DNA from: Micromonospora chaiyaphumensis
GTDB taxonomy: Bacteria; Actinomycetota; Actinomycetes; Mycobacteriales; Micromonosporaceae
Reading direction: 5' to 3'
Assembly: GCF_900091435.1 (NCBI RefSeq)
Contig: NZ_FMCS01000006.1
Span: 212,057 to 276,056, forward strand
DNA: 64,000 bases
In this document: positions 24,686-31,054 of the stretch, in pieces
Position numbering within the stretch: position 1 is the stretch's first letter
Layout: every line of letters starts with the position of its first letter
Made by a program: the position numbers and the translations under genes
The notes under the pieces: model-generated
Told to the model about the DNA's origin: nothing
Seen by the model: only the letters and a program-made list of their open reading frames with translations
The model's database searches: none

Positions 24686-25603
24686 TCAGGGCGTGGCGGT
24701 GGCCGTGGGCGGGGCCGTCGAGGTGGGGGCATCGGTCGTCGGGTCCGCACCCCGGGCCACCACGATGCTGACCCGGTCCCCCTCGGCGACCGGCTCGCCG
24801 GCCTCCGGGTCGGTGTCGATCACCGTCCCGGCCGGCTGCTCCGACGTCCGGTAGCGGACCCGGTAGTCCACGCCCAGCCGGTCCAGCGCCGCCCGGGCGG
24901 CGGACTCCGGCAGCCCCACGAGCGGTGGCATCGGCACCTCGGCGGCCGCCGTGGTGGTCGGCGGGCTGCTCGGCGGCGAGCTGCTGGGCGCGGCCGTGGT
25001 CGGCGTGGCGCTGGTCTGCGGGGCGGTGCTCGGCACGGCCGAGGGTGACAGGCCCGGCTCGGCGTCGCGGTCCGCCGCGCGGAGGGCCAGCCACACGCCC
25101 AGGCCGATCAACGCGATCAGCAGCAACGCGAGAATGCCCAGCAGGATGGGCATCCACCAGCGACGGCCCGCCTGCTCCTCGGTGTACCACTCGCCGCCGG
25201 GCTCCGGGTATCCGGCCGGCCGCGGTGGCGGCACCCCGGCGCGCCCGGACCAGGCCGGGCTGACCGGTTCCGGGCGGGTGGCGTCGACCGGCGCGTGCGC
25301 TCCGGCCTCCCCGCGGGGCAGCGGCCGGGTCGCGTCACCGGCCGGTTCCCGCGGCATCGCGCGGGTCGCTTCGGCATCCTCGGCGTCGCCCGGTTCCCGC
25401 GGCATCGCGCGGGTCGCGTCCGCATCCGCACCGCGGGACGGCTCCCGTGGCATCGCACGAGTGGCGTCGGCGTCCTGCGACGCGGCGGGGCGTTCGGGTG
25501 GCATGGCGCGGGTGGCGTCGGGGTCGGCGCCGCTCCGGTCGGGGGGCAGCGCCCTGGTCGCGTCCGGGTCCTCGGCGGGTGGCTCCTGGCGGTCGTCGCT
25601 CAT
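24686..25603 (-). CDS. Kinase-free PASTA membrane protein with seven ATR-x-x-P repeats
   Basis: A 305-residue protein. The cytoplasmic N-terminus has seven repeats of the type DATRAMP, with Thr at residues 16, 31, 48, 64, 80, 92 and 109, separated by acidic/Pro-rich linkers. A membrane helix (about 151-174), a Thr/Ser/Pro-rich stalk (about 180-220) and one PASTA domain (about 223-285) follow. PASTA domains bind peptidoglycan fragments; without a kinase domain this is a receptor-like or scaffold protein. The repeated Thr residues could be phosphorylated by PknA/PknB and read by FHA proteins (inference). ATG 25603 has AAAGGA upstream. Confidence 0.85.
   Translation of the reverse strand: MSDDRQEPPAEDPDATRALPPDRSGADPDATRAMPPERPAASQDADATRAMPREPSRGADADATRAMPREPGDAEDAEATRAMPREPAGDATRPLPRGEAGAHAPVDATRPEPVSPAWSGRAGVPPPRPAGYPEPGGEWYTEEQAGRRWWMPILLGILALLLIALIGLGVWLALRAADRDAEPGLSPSAVPSTAPQTSATPTTAAPSSSPPSSPPTTTAAAEVPMPPLVGLPESAARAALDRLGVDYRVRYRTSEQPAGTVIDTDPEAGEPVAEGDRVSIVVARGADPTTDAPTSTAPPTATATP
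25276..25564 (-). repeat. In-gene repeats encoding ATRAMP motifs
   Basis: Seven imperfect coding repeats of unequal spacing (15 to 17 codons, shorter at the end). The strongest DNA similarity is in the units that read TCCCGCGGCATCGCGCGGGT on the plus strand. Confidence 0.8.
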
Positions 25604-25704
25604 CGCACGTCCTTTCCCCACCGGGGCAGGGCGGCCTGGCCCTCGATCGTCCACGGTAGCGGTCCGCCACACCATCGGCGGGCATCAGCGCGCCGGGCCA
25701 CCCG

Positions 25705-26394
25705 TCACGGCGCGGTGAGCGGGCCGGCGGTCGGCGTGGTGGCGGGCTCGTCGCCGCAGGTGAGGGTGACCGGGTCGTTCCACCGGGCCGTGCTGCCGGG
25801 GACCGGGTCCTGCGCGGTGACCGGGCCCTGGCGTCCGGTGCGGTAGCGCGGGTAGAGGCCGGCGGCCACCAGGTCGTCCGCCACGTCGGCACAGCCCTGG
25901 GCGACCAGGTCGGGCACGGCGACGGCGGGCGCCGGGCCGGCGACCCAGAGGGTGACCGTGACGCCGCGCTTCACCGGCGTACCGGGGGCGGGCGAGGTGC
26001 GCTCGACGGTACGGCCGGAGCCGCCGCCGAACACCAGCCGCCAGCCGAGCCGGCGGTCCCGCAGCTCCTGTCGGGCCTGCTCGAAGTCGGTGCCCACCAA
26101 CTGCGGCACGGTCAGGCCGGCGGGGGTGGTGGTGCGCGTACCGGTCGGCCGGTCGTCGGCGGTGCTGGCCGGGGCGGCGGCCGGCGTGGTGGCGTCGACG
26201 GCCGGTGTGGTGGGGCCGGCGGCCGGCGGTGGGGTGGGCCGGTCCGGCTCACCGGCCAGGACCCAGCCGCCGCTCGCCCCGATCACCGCCAGCAGGATCA
26301 CCGCCAGGCCGCCGCCGAGGAGCAGCCGGGCCCGGTCGGGCCCCGGCTCGTCGTGTCCCCCGGGCTGCCGGTCCGGGTAACCCTCGTGCGTCAT
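25705..26394 (-). CDS. Kinase-free membrane protein with two PASTA domains
   Basis: A 229-residue protein. The short N-terminus (MTHEGYPDRQPGGHDEPGPD) leads to a membrane helix (about 23-47), a Thr/Pro/Ala-rich stalk (about 50-92) and two PASTA domains (about 94-153 and 157-214). The second contains Cys168 and Cys213, which could form a disulphide. It is a paralogue in layout of the gene just downstream, with 101 bp between them. A role in sensing wall fragments is inferred. ATG 26394 is preferred over the longer frame because the membrane protein pattern starts there. Confidence 0.85.
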   Translation of the reverse strand: MTHEGYPDRQPGGHDEPGPDRARLLLGGGLAVILLAVIGASGGWVLAGEPDRPTPPPAAGPTTPAVDATTPAAAPASTADDRPTGTRTTTPAGLTVPQLVGTDFEQARQELRDRRLGWRLVFGGGSGRTVERTSPAPGTPVKRGVTVTLWVAGPAPAVAVPDLVAQGCADVADDLVAAGLYPRYRTGRQGPVTAQDPVPGSTARWNDPVTLTCGDEPATTPTAGPLTAP

Positions 26395-26496
26395 CCTGTC
26401 CCCCGCCTCAGTCACCGGCGACCGTATCGGGCGCCACCAAGCCCCTCGCGGGCGATCCGGCCTCCGCCAGCACTCGCCGCGTCGACCTTGGGACGC

Positions 26497-26502
26497 TACG
26501 CT
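26497..26502 (+). promoter_or_regulatory. -10 box of a leaderless promoter
   Basis: TACGCT ends 7 nt before ATG 26510, and no ribosome site is present. Confidence 0.5.
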
Positions 26503-26509
26503 CCCCGGC

Positions 26510-27886
26510 ATGGCCAGACGGGGCTGGGGAGGATCGACCGCCGCCGCACTCGGCGTCGCCGCCGGTGCGGGCGCGGCGCAGCTCGGCTTCGGCTACGGGC
26601 TGGGCATCATCAACTGGGCGCCGGCCGGCGCCGCCCGGGTGGACGCGGCCTGGGTGGCCAGTCTCGCCTGGGCCACCTGGATCTCCGCGACCTCGGTGAT
26701 CGCCGGCGCGGTCTGCGCGCAGCGGCTGCGCGGTGCGGACGACGACGGGCCGGCGGGGACCCTGCCCCGGCTCGGGCTGGCGCTGGCCGCCGGGGCGGGC
26801 GCGTTGATCACCGTACTGCTGGTGGCCGTGCCGGCCCGGGCCGCCCGGGTGCCCGACACGTCCTCCCCGCAGGCCGTGGCGGCCGGGTACGCGGCCGCCG
26901 GGCTGGTGCTCGGGGTGCTCCTCGCGACGTGGGCGCTGCACACCCGGGCCGCCGCCACCAACCTCATCGGCACCACCGGCTGGCTCTGGCTGCTCGCCGT
27001 GGTGTCGGTGGTCGACGGGGTGCTCTCCGGCCGGGGCCTCAGCACCGCCCAGCTCGGCATCTGGCAGATCAGCGCGGACAGCGCCCGGTTCTGGATCCGT
27101 GACTACTTCTACTGGCCGGGGGCGCTGCTCTCGCTCGGTTCGGCCCTGCTGATCGGGCTGCTGGCCGCCCGGCGGGCGGTCCGCGCCCCGGAGCGACGGG
27201 TCGGGGCGGCCGCCTCCGGGGCGGCCGGTCCGCTGCTGGTCGCGCTGGCCTACCTGCTCGCCGTGCCGAGGCTCGCCGGGATCGCCGCCGAGCAGGTGTC
27301 GGCCCACCTGATCGCCCCGTACGCGGTGATCGCCGGGATCGGCGGCTCGGCCCTGATGGCCGCGCTCGCCCAGCGTGCCGACCGCCGCGCCGCCGAGCAG
27401 GCCGAGCCCGCCGCCGAGCAGACCGAGCCCGCCGGTGTGCGCCTGCCCCACCAGCGCACCGGTGAGCCCGACGAGCTGGCGACCGCCACCGAGGACAGGA
27501 TCAGCGGGCCTGCCGGGGACAAGCCGGCACGCCGGTTCTTCGGACGCCGCCCGGCCGACACCGCGCCGGCTGCCGGGCACACGGCCGGCGAGGCCGAACC
27601 GGGACCGGCCCTGTCGACGAGCACGCTCAGCGAGCAGCGGGCGGTGACGGCACCCGCCGGTACGCCGGACGACCCCGCTCCGGCCGCCACGGGTGGCCGG
27701 CGTGGCCGGGCCGCGCCGCCCCAGCGGCGGCCGGAATCCGCCTCGGAGGCCCGCACCGAGCCGATCCGGACCGGCGACGCGCCGCCCGCCGACTCGGTGA
27801 CGGCGGAGACGCCGGGCGGGAGCGAGCCGACTGCCGCGCCGGAGGGTGGCGCGACCGGACCGAAGGCCCGCCGCCGCAACCGCTGA
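26510..27886 (+). CDS. Hypothetical polytopic membrane protein with long cytoplasmic tail
   Basis: A 458-residue protein. About seven to eight helices lie between residues 8 and 285 (for example LGVAAGAGAAQLGFGYGLG, LLSLGSALLIGLLAA and LLVALAYLLAVP). They are followed by a disordered tail of about 165 residues rich in Ala, Glu, Pro and Thr with AEQAEPAAEQTEPAG repeats and a basic end (KARRRNR). No catalytic motif is recognised. It starts as a leaderless transcript and is divergent from the two-PASTA gene, which hints at a shared envelope role without proving one. Confidence 0.82.
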   Translation: MARRGWGGSTAAALGVAAGAGAAQLGFGYGLGIINWAPAGAARVDAAWVASLAWATWISATSVIAGAVCAQRLRGADDDGPAGTLPRLGLALAAGAGALITVLLVAVPARAARVPDTSSPQAVAAGYAAAGLVLGVLLATWALHTRAAATNLIGTTGWLWLLAVVSVVDGVLSGRGLSTAQLGIWQISADSARFWIRDYFYWPGALLSLGSALLIGLLAARRAVRAPERRVGAAASGAAGPLLVALAYLLAVPRLAGIAAEQVSAHLIAPYAVIAGIGGSALMAALAQRADRRAAEQAEPAAEQTEPAGVRLPHQRTGEPDELATATEDRISGPAGDKPARRFFGRRPADTAPAAGHTAGEAEPGPALSTSTLSEQRAVTAPAGTPDDPAPAATGGRRGRAAPPQRRPESASEARTEPIRTGDAPPADSVTAETPGGSEPTAAPEGGATGPKARRRNR

Positions 27887-27904
27887 CCTCGCCGGCAGCG
27901 CTGG

Positions 27905-29383
27905 TCAGTCGACCGGCCAGGTGTGCACGGGTTCGTTGGCGCGTTGCAGCTCGGCGTAGCGCTGGACCATGTGGTGCAGCGCGGCTTCCCGGTCCATGCC
28001 GTGGTGGCGCTCGGCCGCCCACACCGTCTCGGTCTGCCAGACCGCGCCGTTGCGGCCCGTGCGGCACCGCTCCTCGATCACCCCGAGAAGGCGGTCCCGC
28101 TCGGCCGGGGCGACACCGAACCGGTCCAACCCCTGCGCCGCGGTGGGCAGCAGCGTGTCGAGGACGAGCGTGGTGACCGGCACGTCGCCGAGCCGGGGCC
28201 AGTGCAGCACGGCGTTGATGCCGCGCCGGGCGGCGGCGTGGAAGTTCTCCTCGGCCGAGCTGAAGGTGAGCTGGCTCCAGATCGGCCGGTCCGCCTCGGC
28301 GAGGCCGCGGGCCAGGCCGAAGTAGAAGGCGGCGTTGGCCAGCATGTCGACCACGGTGGGACCGGCCGGCAGCACGCGGTTCTCCACGCGCAGGTGCGGG
28401 CGGCCGTCCATGATGTCGTAGACCGGGCGGTTCCAGCGGTAGACGGTGCCGTTGTGCAACCGCAGCTCGCCGAGCTGGGGCACCCCGCCGGCGTGCAGCA
28501 CCTCGACCGGGTCCTCGTCCTCGCAGATGGGCAGCAGGGGCGGGAAGTAGCGGACGTTCTCCTCGAACAGGTCGAAAATCGAGGTGATCCAGCGCTCGCC
28601 GAACCAGACCCGGGGGCGTACGCCCTGGGCCTTCAGCTCGTCCGGGCGGGTGTCGGTGGCCTGCTCGAACAGGGCGATCCGGGTCTCCGCCCAGAGCTGC
28701 CGGCCGTAGAGGAACGGCGAGTTGGCGCCGATCGCCACCTGCACGCCGGCGATCGCCTGCGAGGCGTTCCAGTAGTCGGCGAAGCTGTCGGGCGCGACCT
28801 GGAGGTGGAACTGGAGGCTGGTGCAGGCGGCCTCGGGCGCGATCGAGTCGGTGTGCGTACGCAGCCGCTCGACGCCGCGGATGTCCAGCTCGATGTCCTC
28901 GCCCCGGGCCCCGACGATCTGGTCGTTCAGCACCCGGTAACGCTCGTTGGTGGAGAGGTTGTCGGCGACCAGGTGCCGCTCGGTGAGGGTGGGCAGGATG
29001 CCGACCATCACGATCTTCGCGTCGGACTTGGCGGCCCGCTCGTCGGCACGGGTCAGGCTGCTGCGCAGGTCCTTCGCGTAGTCGGCGAACCCCGTCCCCT
29101 CGATGAGCCGGGGCGAGGCGTTCAGCTCCAGGTTGAACTGTCCCAGCTCGGTCTGGAAGAGCGGGTCGGCGATGTCGGCCAGGATCTGGTCGTTGCGCAT
29201 GGCCGGCTCGGCGGCGGCGTCGACCAGGTTGAGCTCGATCTCCAGCCCGGTCATCGGCCGGTCGGCGTCGAAGCCGAAGTCGTCCAGCATCAGCGCGAAG
29301 ACGTCCAGGCACCGCCGGACCTTCTGCCGGTAGCGGACCCGATCCTCCCGGGAGAAGGCGCCCTGCTCGACGTCTCTGCCCAT
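27905..29383 (-). CDS. Glutamate-cysteine ligase family protein (GCS2)
   Basis: A 492-residue ligase of the GCS2/YbdK superfamily. Recognisable segments are GLEIELNLVD (Mg/Glu site), FQTELGQFNLELNASPR, AACTSLQFHLQVAPD, and RVENRVLPAGPTVVDM near the C-terminal third. Relatives couple glutamate to cysteine or another amine using ATP. Actinomycetes make mycothiol, so the product may be gamma-glutamylcysteine for ergothioneine (EgtA-like) or another gamma-glutamyl amide; the sequence does not decide. ATG 29383 has AGGA upstream. Two palindromes (29407-29424, 29434-29446) precede it. Confidence 0.9.
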   Translation of the reverse strand: MGRDVEQGAFSREDRVRYRQKVRRCLDVFALMLDDFGFDADRPMTGLEIELNLVDAAAEPAMRNDQILADIADPLFQTELGQFNLELNASPRLIEGTGFADYAKDLRSSLTRADERAAKSDAKIVMVGILPTLTERHLVADNLSTNERYRVLNDQIVGARGEDIELDIRGVERLRTHTDSIAPEAACTSLQFHLQVAPDSFADYWNASQAIAGVQVAIGANSPFLYGRQLWAETRIALFEQATDTRPDELKAQGVRPRVWFGERWITSIFDLFEENVRYFPPLLPICEDEDPVEVLHAGGVPQLGELRLHNGTVYRWNRPVYDIMDGRPHLRVENRVLPAGPTVVDMLANAAFYFGLARGLAEADRPIWSQLTFSSAEENFHAAARRGINAVLHWPRLGDVPVTTLVLDTLLPTAAQGLDRFGVAPAERDRLLGVIEERCRTGRNGAVWQTETVWAAERHHGMDREAALHHMVQRYAELQRANEPVHTWPVD

Positions 29384-29406
29384 CTGTCCTCCCGGCGCCG
29401 GGGCCA

Positions 29407-29446
29407 CGGAACCGTACGGTTCCGCAACGCATTGTGAACCATTCAC
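29407..29446. promoter_or_regulatory. Two palindromes upstream of the glutamate-cysteine ligase gene
   Basis: A perfect 18-bp palindrome CGGAACCGTACGGTTCCG (29407-29424) and GTGAA-CCA-TTCAC (29434-29446), 24 and 51 bp before the start codon. They are candidate operators. Confidence 0.5.
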
Positions 29447-29582
29447 GTTGAGTGCGTAAGAGCGCCCGGGCCGCCGGAGCGGAGGCTGGGCGCAGGTCTG
29501 CATTCCTACCCAGCCGGCCGCCGCCGCACCGCGGTCAACCTGCGAACAACACGTGACAATTCGCACCCAGCCCGGCGTACGA

Positions 29583-29624
29583 CGAACGGGCCCGCGCCGT
29601 CGGGTGACGGCGCGGGCCCGTTCG
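29583..29624. terminator. Strong hairpin terminator of the YceI gene
   Basis: Perfect 19-bp stem (29583-29601 and 29606-29624) with a GGGT loop, 18 bp beyond the YceI stop. Confidence 0.88.
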
Positions 29625-29641
29625 GGGTCGTACGCGGGGGA

Positions 29642-30223
29642 TCAGGCCTGGCGGACGGCCTCGCCCTCAATCTCGATCTTGATCTTCTTGCCGACCAGGA
29701 CGCCACCGGTCTCCAGGGCGACGTTCCAGGTCAGGCCGAACTCCTCGCGGTCGATCTCGGTGGACGCGGAGAAGCCGAAGATGTCCTGGCCGAAGGGGCT
29801 GCGGCCGACGCCCTCGAACTCCACGTCCAGGTCGACCGGACGGGTCACACCCTTGATGGTGAGCTCACCGGTGAGGACGAACTCGTTGCCGTCGCGGGAC
29901 TTCACGCCGGTGCTGCGGAACTCCAGGGTGGGGAACTGCTCGGCGTCGAGGAACTCCGGGCTGCGCAGGTGCGCGTCGCGGTCGGCCTGGGCGGTGTTGA
30001 TGCTGGCCGCCTGGATCGTGGCGGTCACCGACGACTGCGTGGGGTCCTCGGCCACGGTGATGGTGGCGGTAGCCTCGGCGAACTCACCGCGTACCTTGCT
30101 GACCATCATGTGCCGGGCGACGAACCCGACGCGCTTGTGAGCCGCGTCCAGCAGGTAGGTGCCGGCGGTCGGGATGGTGAGACCCTCCCAGTCGCGGGTA
30201 ACCGCTTCGATGCTGCTGGTCAT
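29642..30223 (-). CDS. YceI family lipocalin-like protein
   Basis: A 193-residue YceI-domain protein: IPTAGTYLLDAAHKRVGFVA, HMMVSKVRGEF, TIQAASINTAQADRDAHLRS, FPTLEFRST and GELTIKGVTRPVDLDVEF in order. YceI proteins form a beta-barrel that can hold isoprenoids or other hydrophobic compounds. No signal peptide is present, so this one is probably cytoplasmic. It is divergent from a MarR regulator across an inverted repeat and is probably controlled by it. Confidence 0.93.
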   Translation of the reverse strand: MTSSIEAVTRDWEGLTIPTAGTYLLDAAHKRVGFVARHMMVSKVRGEFAEATATITVAEDPTQSSVTATIQAASINTAQADRDAHLRSPEFLDAEQFPTLEFRSTGVKSRDGNEFVLTGELTIKGVTRPVDLDVEFEGVGRSPFGQDIFGFSASTEIDREEFGLTWNVALETGGVLVGKKIKIEIEGEAVRQA

Positions 30224-30249
30224 GCTGCTGTCCTCCAGGGGAGATTGTT

Positions 30250-30278
30250 TAGTAGCCCAACGACTGACTGAGCAACTA
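30250..30278. promoter_or_regulatory. Probable MarR operator between yceI and marR
   Basis: TAGTAGCCC, 11-nt spacer, GAGCAACTA: a 9-bp inverted repeat with 7 of 9 matching positions, in the AT-rich centre of the divergent intergenic region. Confidence 0.5.
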
Positions 30279-30312
30279 TAGGCACAGCAATATTCCCTGT
30301 GTCAAGGACTGC

Positions 30313-30318
30313 TAGGAT
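30313..30318 (+). promoter_or_regulatory. -10 box of a leaderless promoter for marR
   Basis: TAGGAT ends 6 nt before GTG 30325; no ribosome site is visible. Confidence 0.5.
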
Positions 30319-30324
30319 GGCTGC

Positions 30325-30828
30325 GTGGACAAGAACGTGTTCGACGATCCCCGGATCACCGCCATCGGCCTCCTCTTCGAGGTCAGTGCCGGGCTGTCGG
30401 CCCGGTTCGCCGCCCAGTTCGAGGAGCACGGCCTCTCGCCGGTCGAGTTCGAGGTGCTGATGCGGCTCACCCGGTCGCCGGGCCACCAGCTGCGGATGAC
30501 CGACCTCGCGGCGCAGACCTCCCTGTCCACCAGCGGGGTCACCCGCGTGGTCGACCGGATGGAGCGCGACGGCCTGCTCCGCCGCCGGGCCTGCCCGTCC
30601 GACCGGCGCAGCTCGTACGCGGTGGTCACCGCCGCCGGTCTCAGCCGCCTGGACCAGACCCTGCCCGGGCACCTGCGGATCATCGAGGAGTGGTTCACCG
30701 GCCAGCTCGCGCCGGCCCAGCTGGACGCACTCCTGGACGGGCTGCGCCGGGTCCGCGACGCGGTGCACCCGGGTGCGACGGCCGGTAGCACCGAGCCGGT
30801 GCCCGCCGGGCGGCCCGCCGACTGCTGA
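30325..30828 (+). CDS. MarR-family transcriptional regulator
   Basis: A 167-residue winged-helix regulator with the MarR fold: LSPVEFEVLMRLTRSPGHQL, then the recognition region MTDLAAQTSLSTSGVTRVVD and the wing RRRACPSDRRSSYAVVT. It acts as a dimer, usually repressing a divergent gene and itself until a phenolic or oxidising ligand is bound. The partner here is yceI, and the palindrome at 30250-30278 is the likely site. Start GTG 30325 fits the leaderless promoter. Confidence 0.92.
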   Translation: MDKNVFDDPRITAIGLLFEVSAGLSARFAAQFEEHGLSPVEFEVLMRLTRSPGHQLRMTDLAAQTSLSTSGVTRVVDRMERDGLLRRRACPSDRRSSYAVVTAAGLSRLDQTLPGHLRIIEEWFTGQLAPAQLDALLDGLRRVRDAVHPGATAGSTEPVPAGRPADC

Positions 30829-30831
30829 TCT

Positions 30832-30863
30832 CCGGTGACTCGCGCGTACCCGTGAGTCACCGG
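30832..30863 (+). terminator. Hairpin terminator of marR
   Basis: CCGGTGACTC and GAGTCACCGG: a perfect 10-bp stem with a 12-nt loop, starting 4 nt after the stop codon. Confidence 0.75.
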
Positions 30864-30975
30864 CAGAAAGACCGGCAGAACCGCCCGAAGACCGCCTCAT
30901 ACCGCCACAGATATTCCCAAAACTCCCGCGTCGGCTGGCTAGAGTTTCCGGCAGCGGGGGGCACCGGGGGGTGCG

Positions 30976-31026
30976 GGCGCGAGCGATGAGCGAGGGGCAG
31001 CACCAGGGGGCTTCTTCGCTCGCGCC
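30976..31026 (-). terminator. Possible terminator of the NB-ARC regulator gene
   Basis: An 11-bp inverted repeat (30976-30986 and 31016-31026) with a 29-nt loop, just beyond the minus-strand stop. The stretch 30864-30975 shows nothing else. Confidence 0.4.
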
Positions 31027-31054
31027 ACCCCCGCGCCTTCTTGTCCCGCCCGGC

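Noticed and set aside
25276..25564. Regular repeats that might be a CRISPR array
   Set aside because: Repeats are in frame within a coding gene, of unequal spacing, and there are no unique spacers or cas genes.
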